Assembly (NCBI GenBank): GCA_903882665.1
Contig: CAIRXW010000047.1
Span: forward strand, 62,001-126,000
From: an uncultured Chlorobiaceae bacterium
GTDB taxonomy: Bacteria; Bacteroidota; Chlorobiia; Chlorobiales; Chlorobiaceae
Direction of reading: 5' to 3'
Length of the DNA stretch: 64,000 nt
How positions within the stretch are numbered: the stretch's first letter is position 1; every line of letters begins with the position of its first letter. This document shows, one piece after another, positions 35,401-41,997 of the stretch. A model generated the notes under the pieces. It made no database searches. It was not told the origin of the DNA and worked only from the letters and a program-made list of their open reading frames with translations. The translations under genes and the position numbers were made by a program.

Positions 35401-35610
35401 AATCTGTGTATTGATAATCTCCTGCGTCCTCTCTCCTGTTTCCGGAGCTGCGTCCAGTTCCCATAAGATCGGCTGAAGCGTCACCCGCCGCTCCTCCGCA
35501 TTCAGGCTATTCCATTCATTAATAACCTCTTTGACCAAACTTCGCTCTTCAGAGACGTCAGAGGGAGAAGCAACAAGAACCTTTATTTTGCGATACAGTT
35601 TATCACTCAT
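32416..35610 (-). CDS. DUF4062-NACHT-FGE (STAND-like) conflict protein
   Basis: 1064-residue protein with three modules. Residues 8-110 are DUF4062 (VLVASPSDVSEERSLVKEVINEWN, FWTRIGT), a TIR-like signalling domain. Residues 274-450 are a NACHT ATPase with P-loop GDPGAGKTT (279-287) and Walker B SLVLLDGLDEISE (361-373), followed by winged-helix and helical segments to about 790. Residues 812-1059 are a formylglycine-generating-enzyme (C-type lectin-like) domain ending GNVWEW...CGGSW...GFRVV. Such proteins are known or suspected antiviral sensors. The start overlaps the ParE-like toxin stop by four bases. The C-terminal 37 residues look diversified (see separate entry). Confidence 0.88.
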   Translation of the reverse strand: MSDKLYRKIKVLVASPSDVSEERSLVKEVINEWNSLNAEERRVTLQPILWELDAAPETGERTQEIINTQIVDSCHFAIGIFWTRIGTDTGVAPGGAVEEVERMMSMGKRVMLYFSNAPVARKTIDKEQETKLDKFKELLQNRALCEEYDTLHEFRQKLVRQLDRQVRRWFCQPGTDSDSISFEREKQDLQNDADLLHYQAALKEELGWIRMLGLPDVERVDVNLNDDTFVPLRFSRRQGVAEQPAERNVLPEQECEQPLTPDLVMQDAFNDHRMLLIIGDPGAGKTTLLKYYALSALDSQRCSRLGFSVPVNVFYLPLRDLLRCDDGSYAALPANLSHWAKKNHCTLCPALFEGWLKSETSLVLLDGLDEISEPAERKKVCRWIDGACRGFGAAFFVVTSRGTGYRKAEGIELEVDYQRADVEDFTPEQQERFLTNWFRAAFLRDHKDSAITPEAWQQRQQTKADERTRKILSHLNTGKNKWEQEKSKGLRQLAAVPMILQIMAILWKERDVLPESREKLYSAVLNYLLELRDKRRDIPLLISAERARMVLAPVSLWMQRELKTDEAPKEKMQEKMQNELDLLRDRNYAPPSAADFCDHLLKRAGLLVECGSKEYIFRHKSFREYLAGAELLKKVNRTTGFLDILIDGFGDDWWNEPIRFFIAQTDEEIFDLFMEKLFNSPVTAEFSQKKQGLLLSLIEEAPKKKVDALCAKLLLPLTTAVRQRMLLDCLNAIGKPEALGALTSFRAKGLAKNRDVAGRTEEVLLALGDQKAEDAASGSGHKASPLAATLRIVTLEDRQSSFRNPNEQHAEYIRIPGGSFLYSVTKKEEQVGDLYVAKYPVTNKLYRSFIAYMKSQAPKHEARLPLQTFRTAIDDIAQHNIWDAGFVDYFERGKEDLASLFYSKYDEDRKFGGDDQPVVTVTWYAAKAYCLWLSLLEGGQDGLYHLPSEIEWQCTASGTERRKYPWGNKEPIFRLANYGLHVEATTPVGSYPEGATPEGLYDMAGNVWEWMDDWHNTDKSARSLCGGSWKVLPLDLSCVTRGYRSMNDRSSDIGFRVVRSSPSF
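32437..32547 (-). other. candidate DGR variable region of the NACHT-FGE gene
   Basis: Codes for residues about 1022-1058 of the NACHT protein, in the exact place (GGSW...R...GFRVV) where FGE-type DGR targets carry their variable residues. After TGG the codons run AAA-GTT-TTG-CCT-CTT-GAT-TTG-AGT-TGT-GTT; most end in T and fit AAT-type templates altered at A. Unlike the DUF1566 gene, no GC-rich hairpin follows. No template or reverse transcriptase is in the window. Confidence 0.4.
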
Positions 35611-35903
35611 TCTTCCTCAAGCCCCATTAATCGCCTTGCATGATAAAGAGAGATAACAACAATCCGTGATACTTTTTCGTCTATTCTGTAAACAATCCGG
35701 TACTCTCCATGCAATAATTCGCGAATACCCTCATCAGAGAATTCCGGGACAATTCTGCCGATAAAAGGGAAATCCGCAAGTTTCATAACGGATTGCCTGG
35801 CAGATTCCGCCCAATTTCTGGCTGCACCGGGCTTATCAACAGCAATAAACCGCACAATCTCTTCAATCTGACAGGCCGCACGTTCTGAAAATTCGACGAT
35901 CAT
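35607..35903 (-). CDS. ParE/RelE-superfamily toxin
   Basis: 98-residue toxin: VEFSERAACQIEEIVRFIAVDKPGAARNWAES at the start, DFPFIGRIVPEF, and REYRI-type ending (ELLHGEYRIVYRID...VVISLYHARR), typical of ParE. ParE toxins poison gyrase; RelE relatives cut mRNA. The start overlaps the antitoxin stop by four bases and the stop overlaps the NACHT gene start by four bases, so all three may form one translationally coupled operon. Confidence 0.88.
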   Translation of the reverse strand: MIVEFSERAACQIEEIVRFIAVDKPGAARNWAESARQSVMKLADFPFIGRIVPEFSDEGIRELLHGEYRIVYRIDEKVSRIVVISLYHARRLMGLEEE

Positions 35904-36190
35904 TTCTTTTCAGCTTCAGCAATGATCTTTTCAAGCGAAGCGAAAATCTCTTTTGCTGGTACAGTGCGGTTGTTACGATAATCTTCAAGCCCTTCGGTAA
36001 CCGATTGCATAAACGCTATTTTATCGAGCATCTGTTGATATACTTCCGCATCAAGCAGCACTGCAGAACTTTTTCCTGTCCGCTTTAACAGCAGTGGTTG
36101 TTTACTTGCACTCGACTCGTCCATATATCGTTCGATAGTGTTTCCGAAATCAGTTAATGGAGCAACATTTTTGACTTGAACAGTATTCAT
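35900..36190 (-). CDS. Phd/YefM-family antitoxin
   Basis: 96-residue antitoxin: VAPLTDFGNTIERYMDESSASKQPLLLKRTGKSSAVLLDAEVYQQML is the Phd/YefM DNA-binding and dimer domain; the acidic C-terminal tail (SLEKIIAEAEKK) would neutralise the ParE-like toxin. It is the first gene of a unit that continues through the toxin into the NACHT gene, and its autoregulation could therefore govern expression of the NACHT protein. The 219 bases between it and the restriction gene hold no recognisable gene. Confidence 0.87.
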   Translation of the reverse strand: MNTVQVKNVAPLTDFGNTIERYMDESSASKQPLLLKRTGKSSAVLLDAEVYQQMLDKIAFMQSVTEGLEDYRNNRTVPAKEIFASLEKIIAEAEKK

Positions 36191-36409
36191 GGTATGCGCA
36201 AAAAGTAATAAGATGATACTCTGTCATACAATGTAACGCCATTCAAACAAAAATCATTGTCCGTTTTGTGAAAAACAACCCAACCCCAACGAACGAAAAA
36301 AGCTGTTCAATATCGGCCTGCGAGGCAAAAGTCTGTTTCACCTGATCAGGCTTGGCTTACAATCTGAACAAGTGGACTGGACGTTGTTTTTTACCGGTTG
36401 TCGCTTTTG

Positions 36410-37162
36410 TCAAGGACTTTTCGAAGGCTGGCTCGCTGAAGAATTGAAGGCTACGAGCTTGTTCCAGTTGATAGACCCATTGTTGTCGCAATACTTATTC
36501 CCGAATTGAAAGGTAAATTTATTGAGCATCCGGGCATAGGATTCCTGAAACTCCTCGTTTTTTTCCTTGGCCTTATGACCCAGCGGGTCGATAAGCTCGA
36601 TGTAGATGTTTGGATCGCACGAGATAAACTCCCAAAAAGTCTGGCCGCAATATTTAAAATAGTCGCCCTGATCGGGGGTGTTGGCTCTGCCGTAACAGCA
36701 GCCATTAACCGCAACAACCTGAAGCTTTGAGTTACTGGTGCGCAGCGTTTTTGCCGCCGTCTTGAAGTCGGACTTCATTTTGGCAATCTGGCTACTGTTC
36801 CCCCAATTCGGCCCCGACTTGATATTGACGATAAAGCGCGTCCCCTCCTTGTCAAATTCAAGGTCGATACCCGCAATGCCGGATTTCCAGCCGCCGTAAA
36901 CTTTTTCATTGATAAAAATTGCCAGCCCTTCCAGCCAGTCACCAAAAACCGTCTCTTCGTTTGATGAAATATGGGCATCAACCAGACCCCGGACAATCTC
37001 TTCGGCAGTCATCACGTTCTTTGCCTTAAAGAGGTAAGGATTCTTTCTCTTCAGCACTTTTGAAAGGCTCAATTCATCAAGAGTTGCAATTCTTTTCTGG
37101 TGAAAAGTGCCGATGTTTTCTTCAACGTATGTCGATACGTCGTTCAGGATAAGTGGTTTCAT
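36410..37162 (-). CDS. type II restriction endonuclease (PmeII-like)
   Basis: About 250 residues from ATG 37162 (in-frame ATGs at 37171 and 37195 would add 3 and 11). Features are NPYLFKAKNVMTAEEIVRGLVDA, GDWLEGLAIFINEKVYGGWKSGIAGIDLEFDKEGTRFIVNIKSGPNWGNSSQI (a PD-(D/E)xK-type core, with D, E and IKSG), and FWEFISCDPNIY...PLGHKAKEKN. I recall this pattern for the PmeII family. It overlaps the 3' end of the methyltransferase gene by about 40 bases, as expected for a restriction-modification pair. The recognition site cannot be read from sequence. Confidence 0.82.
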   Translation of the reverse strand: MKPLILNDVSTYVEENIGTFHQKRIATLDELSLSKVLKRKNPYLFKAKNVMTAEEIVRGLVDAHISSNEETVFGDWLEGLAIFINEKVYGGWKSGIAGIDLEFDKEGTRFIVNIKSGPNWGNSSQIAKMKSDFKTAAKTLRTSNSKLQVVAVNGCCYGRANTPDQGDYFKYCGQTFWEFISCDPNIYIELIDPLGHKAKEKNEEFQESYARMLNKFTFQFGNKYCDNNGSINWNKLVAFNSSASQPSKSP

Positions 37163-38000
37163 TGTCACCATTTTGTTCCAGCAGATAAAGCTCAACCGGT
37201 TTCAGCTCCGCTTTTACCATGTCGTAGTACTCCGCCATAATTTCAATACCGATGGAGTTTCGCCTCATTCTTTGCGCTACAGCATTGGTCGTTCCTGACC
37301 CCATGAAGGGATCAAGCACGGTATCTCCCTCATTGGTGAAAAGCTTGATAAACCATTCAGGAAGCCCTTCAGGGAACGCCGCACTGTGTTTTTTGTTATT
37401 GCACTCTGTGGCGAGATGCAGCACGTTGGTCGGATAGGCCATCTCCCGATCAAGCCAGTTTGAGATATTTTTTCCGAACCCGCTGCCCACCTTCGATTCG
37501 TCACGTGTTTTGTCGGTCTCGCTCAGATTTTTAAGCCTGCTTTTTGACCAGTCGCCCATTGGCACCATAACGGCTTGCTGGTCCATATAAAAGTGCTTGC
37601 TTTTATTGAACTGGATCAACCGTTCCCAGGAATCCCTGAAGCGGTTTGGCCATTTACCGGGATAACAGTTTTTTTTGTGCCAGATAAATTCTTCTGTCCA
37701 GAACCACCCTTGCTTCCTCATTTCCAGAATGAGTTCCATCACGTATGTGCTCCGTTCGCCATTTACCACCTTTTCCTTGATGTTCAAAACAAAGGTGCCC
37801 GTTGGCTTCAGCACCCTCAAGAGCTGCTGGGAAATCGGTAAAAACCACTCAACGTAGTCGTCTGGATGAAAGCCACCATAGGTCTGCTTTCTCTGGTCAG
37901 CATAGGGCGGGGAGGTAAATATCAGGTCTACCGAGTCATCGGGCAACGTTTTGAGCAGTTGTGTGCAGTCTCCAAGGTAGAGATCGGTTTTTGTTTCCAT
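37122..38000 (-). CDS. DNA methyltransferase (beta class, TSPPY) of a type II RM system
   Basis: 292-residue modification enzyme. Motif IV TSPPY is near residue 30, before motif I (VLDPFMGSGTT, about residue 235), so it has the beta-class order used by N4-cytosine and N6-adenine methyltransferases. LYLGDCTQLLKTLPDDSVDLI at the start and GIEIMAEYYDM at the end are also characteristic. It protects host DNA from the overlapping restriction gene. TSPPY favours N4-cytosine methylation, but this is only a tendency. Confidence 0.9.
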   Translation of the reverse strand: METKTDLYLGDCTQLLKTLPDDSVDLIFTSPPYADQRKQTYGGFHPDDYVEWFLPISQQLLRVLKPTGTFVLNIKEKVVNGERSTYVMELILEMRKQGWFWTEEFIWHKKNCYPGKWPNRFRDSWERLIQFNKSKHFYMDQQAVMVPMGDWSKSRLKNLSETDKTRDESKVGSGFGKNISNWLDREMAYPTNVLHLATECNNKKHSAAFPEGLPEWFIKLFTNEGDTVLDPFMGSGTTNAVAQRMRRNSIGIEIMAEYYDMVKAELKPVELYLLEQNGDNETTYPERRIDIR

Positions 38001-38064
38001 ATTATATTGTGCGTGTTCAAAGGCGTAAGATGTTCATAATGCTCAGGAATAGTACAAAATCCAA

Positions 38065-38568
38065 TCAGATATTCTCTTTTTTTTGCCCACTGACTGTACG
38101 CTGCGTATCTCTGAACCAGTTGGCGTTTTCTGTGGATACACGCTCTTCAACCCGTTCGGCCAGTTGAATCAATCTTTCGGCTTCCGACAAACCTCGATAA
38201 GGGCCAGCAGCCGAAAGAAATAAAAACTTTTCATGTTTAAGATTTTCCGCTGTTGAACGATAGGTTACCCAGAGCGTTGAGTACTGCTTGAGTTGCTGAA
38301 TTGCCTCTAAAAGCACAATCAATGCACCTGCTCCTGCCGTTGCCCATTTGACATTTCCCGTAAGCAAGTTTAACATTGGAATCAACAAGGCAAGGGCTGT
38401 TTGAATTATTTTCAAAAGATTACTCCACCGGTGATTTTTTACGCTCTTGTCGCCGTACCATGCCAATTGATTTTCAAGCCTTACCCAGGCAGGCTTGCTC
38501 TTTATGGCTTCAGGAATGTCAAAAGAATAATTGCGAGGTTTATCCCCTTTTGTTTTATGTGCAAACAT
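38065..38568 (-). CDS. SLATT-type (DUF4231) two-helix membrane protein
   Basis: 167-residue protein. After a soluble N-terminus (SKPAWVRLENQLAWYGDKSVKNHRW) come two transmembrane helices (about 50-72 and 75-93), then YSTLWVTYRSTAENLKHEKFLFLSAAGPYRG...AERLIQLAERVEERVSTENANWF, the DUF4231/SLATT pattern. SLATT proteins are membrane effectors proposed to form pores when SLOG or nucleotidyltransferase partners sense a signal. A SLOG-domain gene lies two genes upstream on the same strand, which supports this reading. Confidence 0.85.
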   Translation of the reverse strand: MFAHKTKGDKPRNYSFDIPEAIKSKPAWVRLENQLAWYGDKSVKNHRWSNLLKIIQTALALLIPMLNLLTGNVKWATAGAGALIVLLEAIQQLKQYSTLWVTYRSTAENLKHEKFLFLSAAGPYRGLSEAERLIQLAERVEERVSTENANWFRDTQRTVSGQKKENI

Positions 38569-38607
38569 GATTCAGTATCATAATTATCGAAGAATAACTA
38601 TCAAAAA

Positions 38608-39747
38608 TCAGGACAGCATTTCGGACTTTTTCATTAAATCCAACCATTCATTAAATGAAATAATCTTTGTCCCATCTCCATCAGGTGAATTATCGACATC
38701 TTTATCAAGATTATCGGCAAAAACAGTTTGAGAAGAAATAATGATTCCAAACACCTTCGCTCTGTCAAAAAGTGCTCCATATAATTTTGCCCCGGAAAAA
38801 TCGGCATAGCGAAGATCCGCTAACATGAAATTAGCGTTTCGACAAAACGCATTAACAAAAACAGCATTTTGCAAATTCGCTTCTCGAAATCTTGCATCAA
38901 TCAAAATAGAATTGCGAAATGATGCTATATTAAGAACTGCCTTATGAAAATCAGCCAATGTAAAGTCAATATTAGCCCAATAAGCATCACTCGCATTTAC
39001 ACTGGATAAATCGATTTTTTGAAGGTCACAATACTCATTGTTTTCTATTTTTAATTTAACTACCAAGTTAAACCATTCAGAGAATTTTTTGTCAAAAGAG
39101 GAATCTTTTTTTAACTTTTCAAGCTTATCAATTGAAAAACCATGAAGTGCGATAGATTTTGTCAAATTTTTCAATACCGACTTATCTTTCTCAATCGAAA
39201 GTGATGCTGCCAATATCTTCTTGGTCAAATCAATACGTTGATTTTTTCTATTTATATTTTCATCTTTATTTTCACTAACATCCCATTCTTCTGGAAACGA
39301 TTCCAATATCAAGCCAAGTTTTGCGCTAGCTGCAGCTCTGAGAAGAGACGATTTTGCCGATAATTCCTGCACAATAGACTGATATGCTGCATCAACTCTT
39401 CTTCGACCTTCAAACTCTACACGCGAACGAGTTGCACGATTTTGCCCAACCAAATAACCGCCAACTGCTCCTCCCACAGTAACAAATAACGCTATCAATT
39501 TCAGCCAAAAAAGACTACCACCGGTATCGCTTCGAATTTGGCGAATTTCTGAATAAATTTTGGCTATCTCATATTGTTCTTTTGTGTTTGTAATGGCGCT
39601 TTTTTGCTGCGAAGGGGGAGTAATATAAACATCACTTTCGGCAAAAATTTGTAACCCATAAGCAACCAATCCGATAAAAACAAGAAGTAATATCACAATA
39701 CCAATAATTTTCCAATGGTCATGATTATTCAAAAAAGTTTTTTTCAT
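38608..39747 (-). CDS. membrane-anchored pentapeptide-repeat protein
   Basis: 379 residues from ATG 39747; a TTG at 39774 would add nine and overlap the SLOG gene. Two transmembrane helices (about 13-36 and 80-105), a helical middle region (about 115-280), then a C-terminal run of pentapeptide repeats (A/C-D/N-L-x-x type: ANLQNAVFVNAFCRNANFMLADLRYADFSGAKLYGALFDRA). Pentapeptide repeats form a right-handed beta-helix scaffold. It sits between the SLOG and SLATT genes with short gaps, so it may be a membrane component of the same system. Not a recognised conflict-system subunit to me. Confidence 0.8.
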   Translation of the reverse strand: MKKTFLNNHDHWKIIGIVILLLVFIGLVAYGLQIFAESDVYITPPSQQKSAITNTKEQYEIAKIYSEIRQIRSDTGGSLFWLKLIALFVTVGGAVGGYLVGQNRATRSRVEFEGRRRVDAAYQSIVQELSAKSSLLRAAASAKLGLILESFPEEWDVSENKDENINRKNQRIDLTKKILAASLSIEKDKSVLKNLTKSIALHGFSIDKLEKLKKDSSFDKKFSEWFNLVVKLKIENNEYCDLQKIDLSSVNASDAYWANIDFTLADFHKAVLNIASFRNSILIDARFREANLQNAVFVNAFCRNANFMLADLRYADFSGAKLYGALFDRAKVFGIIISSQTVFADNLDKDVDNSPDGDGTKIISFNEWLDLMKKSEMLS

Positions 39748-39767
39748 TTTTGCGCTTATCTGGTTAT

Positions 39768-40295
39768 TCAACAAGGCATTTCGATAAACTCATTTACGAA
39801 ATGATGCGTTACTGTCAAATCAACAACATTAAGATGTATCCATGACTTGTTCAGTCGAAGGGCATTATCTACTGCATGACTTGTGCCGCAGATAGCCGTT
39901 GCTGGACAGCCATCCCAAACCACTACAAGCAAATCGGACTGAGTGACGACCAAATTCATGGCATTTTCATACGCTTCATCTGAACGGCAGGTATGTGACA
40001 GCACAATCTCTTTGCAAGAAGCCTCACACAATGCAGAATAACGATTTCGGGCAGATACCGTTGCAAAATCGGAATGATACGCATGGTATGGCCTTATGAT
40101 TTCAAGGGGCATCCCCAACGCAAGCGCCGCTTCAGCAAATATGGTATCTGCACCCTCTGCAATTGCAGACAATGCAATCAGATCAGGATAGAGAGTGCAA
40201 AAGCCATCCAAAATAGTGGTAATCTCACTTGTGGTATACCTTAAAACAGTATCATCACAAATAAACCGATGGCCAACAACTCCAATCCTCCGCAT
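39768..40295 (-). CDS. SLOG-domain (TIR-like Rossmann) nucleotide sensor
   Basis: 175-residue protein with MRRIGVVGHR at the start, then ALSAIAEGADTIFAEAALALGMPLEIIRPY, SALCEASCKEIVLSHTCRSDEAYENAMNLVVTQSDLLVVVWDGCPA and GTSHAVDNAL: the SLOG (YpsA/DprA-like) fold, whose members are proposed to bind or process nucleotide-derived signals in immunity systems. ATG 40295. The TPR fragment ends 11 bases upstream, and the pentapeptide gene follows. In related systems SLOG domains follow TPR repeats in one chain, which makes the upstream fragment a plausible detached N-terminal part. Confidence 0.75.
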   Translation of the reverse strand: MRRIGVVGHRFICDDTVLRYTTSEITTILDGFCTLYPDLIALSAIAEGADTIFAEAALALGMPLEIIRPYHAYHSDFATVSARNRYSALCEASCKEIVLSHTCRSDEAYENAMNLVVTQSDLLVVVWDGCPATAICGTSHAVDNALRLNKSWIHLNVVDLTVTHHFVNEFIEMPC

Positions 40296-40306
40296 AAGCT
40301 TATATC

Positions 40307-40501
40307 TCAGTTACAGGCATGATACACTTTTGCAATCCGGCCATATTCTTCGGCAGAGGGAGCAAGCAGCTCCATCAAACGTCGCGCCTGAAGCCATGTT
40401 GATTCATGGAAACCAGTTTCTTCGGGCGTCATGCTTGCAGCGGCAACATAGAGTTCGGCAGCCAGTTCATAATTCTGTTTGATCAATTGCACCTCAGCCA
40501 C
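40307..40501 (-). pseudogene. truncated TPR-like fragment upstream of the SLOG gene
   Basis: A GTG-initiated 64-residue frame (AEVQLIKQNYELAAELYVAAASMTPEETGFHESTWLQARRLMELL) that looks like the last one or two TPR-type helical repeats. The same frame is open a little further upstream (WRDSSRTATVAEVQ) but then meets a stop. I interpret it as a 5'-truncated remnant of a larger TPR gene, or a small helical protein in the SLOG operon. No start with a ribosome site was found. Confidence 0.5.
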
Positions 40502-40746
40502 AGTTGCAGTTCTTGAAGAGTCTCTCCACTTTTATCATCTTTGACAGACAGAGGCAAAAAAACAACCCGAATCAGACAAAATCCTTTTTTTCAAGTTTTT
40601 GCTGTTGCAACTACTTCAAGGTAACTTTTTTCATCAAAAAACGGGATTACGAAAAGGAATACAGAAGAATATGGCGGGAAACTCATAAATTGGCCATCTG
40701 AATTGCTGCATCGCAAAAACACAAACAAAAACGGGAGACCCACACC

Positions 40747-40929
40747 ATGGCCATGACTGTAGAGATCAAGAACAACAAGCTTTGTATTGAAATCGACCTC
40801 GAAACACCGACCCCTTCGGCTTCAGGCAAGACCCTTGTTGTTGCAAGCACACGCGGCAATGCTGTCACCACCGCAGAAGTAAATGGCAAACCAATCATCA
40901 TCGGCCTGAACGCTTATATCAAGCCTTGA
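40747..40929 (+). CDS. small conserved protein of unknown function
   Basis: 60-residue protein (ATG 40747, or ATG 40753) with GGAG at 40734-40737. It reads MAMTVEIKNNKLCIEIDLETPTPSASGKTLVVASTRGNAVTTAEVNGKPIIIGLNAYIKP in style: a charged start and a GKTLVVASTRGN stretch. I have seen similar small proteins in other genomes but recognise no function. The preceding 240 bases hold no convincing gene. Confidence 0.7.
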   Translation: MAMTVEIKNNKLCIEIDLETPTPSASGKTLVVASTRGNAVTTAEVNGKPIIIGLNAYIKP

Positions 40930-41024
40930 GACGCAATCTGCTGCTATCGGTGAGAGAAAACCGTTGACCCGCAGGCAGGGCGACAATGACGAGGCGCTGC
41001 CTGCCTGAAAGAAAACGATAGCCG

Positions 41025-41954
41025 CTATGCCGAAAGATCATTCCGGCAGGCCTCGCCGGGATATTCGATTTCGACGGTTGAGTGATAGAGTCCGTATCGC
41101 TCAACCAGCCCTCTGATCCGCTCCTTGAGTTGCATGTAGGCTTCTGCGTCGAGCAGGGTGTCAACTTCGAGGTGGGCGGTAAAAACGGTATGAACGCCGT
41201 CGAGTGACCAGAGGTGGGCGTGATGCACGGCGTGAATACGCTCCATCGCCTCAATCTCTCTTGTAATGAGGGCTATGTCAAGCTCTGCGGGGACCGCCTG
41301 CAAAAAGACCGGCAGCATCGCTTTCAGATTTTTGACGACACCGGAAAGGATGTAGAGCGTGATAATAATGGCAAGAAGCGGGTCGAGCACAGGGATATCC
41401 CAGAAGTAAAGCACAACGGCAACAACCAGCACGGCGACCCATCCAAGCACATCTTCGAGCAGGTGGAGGGCAACAACTTTGGCGTTCATGCCGCTCTCTT
41501 TGGAAAGTTTTGCCATGGCAATGCCGTTGACCAGAACACCGACAATGGCCAGAAGAATCATCCCTCCGGCATCAGGTTTATGCGGCTCAAGAATACGGGG
41601 TATGGCGTGGACGAGCACAAAAAGTGAGCTGGTGAGCAACACCACTGTGCTGATCAGCGCCCCGAGAAGGGAGAAGCGTTTATAGCCATAAGAGTAACGC
41701 GCACTGCTCTTTTCGCCCGATATGCTCTCGAAATACCATGCCTGGGCAAGGGCAAAACAGTCGCCGAGATCGTGAACGGCATCGGCCAAAATTGCGGTAC
41801 TGCCCGTTATCATTCCCCCGACAACCTCGACAAGGGTAAAGCCGAGATTGAGGAAAAAGGCAACCTTGATGTTTCCGGATACATGGTGATGGTGGTGATG
41901 ATGAGGGGTGGCATCATGGGTATGCCCACACTCTCCCGACTCTGTCTTGCTCAT
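41025..41954 (-). CDS. cation diffusion facilitator (Zn/Co/Cd efflux) transporter
   Basis: 309-residue CDF-family inner-membrane exporter. The His-rich N-terminus (seven consecutive His, residues 18-24) would bind metal; metal-site motifs are DAVHDLGD in helix 2 and ALHLLEDVLGW in helix 5 (HxxxD/DxxxD type), then helix 6 and a C-terminal cytoplasmic dimer domain (VHHAHLWSLDG). The second-helix motif AVHD fits zinc-type CDF. Its start lies 44 bases downstream of the purU stop on the same strand, so the two could be co-transcribed. Confidence 0.9.
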   Translation of the reverse strand: MSKTESGECGHTHDATPHHHHHHHVSGNIKVAFFLNLGFTLVEVVGGMITGSTAILADAVHDLGDCFALAQAWYFESISGEKSSARYSYGYKRFSLLGALISTVVLLTSSLFVLVHAIPRILEPHKPDAGGMILLAIVGVLVNGIAMAKLSKESGMNAKVVALHLLEDVLGWVAVLVVAVVLYFWDIPVLDPLLAIIITLYILSGVVKNLKAMLPVFLQAVPAELDIALITREIEAMERIHAVHHAHLWSLDGVHTVFTAHLEVDTLLDAEAYMQLKERIRGLVERYGLYHSTVEIEYPGEACRNDLSA

Positions 41955-41997
41955 AATAAATTTATTTTTTCTTTTGACTTGACTTTTCAGCAGCCGT

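Noticed and set aside
36191-36409. Possible gene remnant between the antitoxin and the restriction gene
   Set aside because: A short minus-strand frame (VKQTFASQADIEQLF-like) exists but is too short and family-less to support a call.
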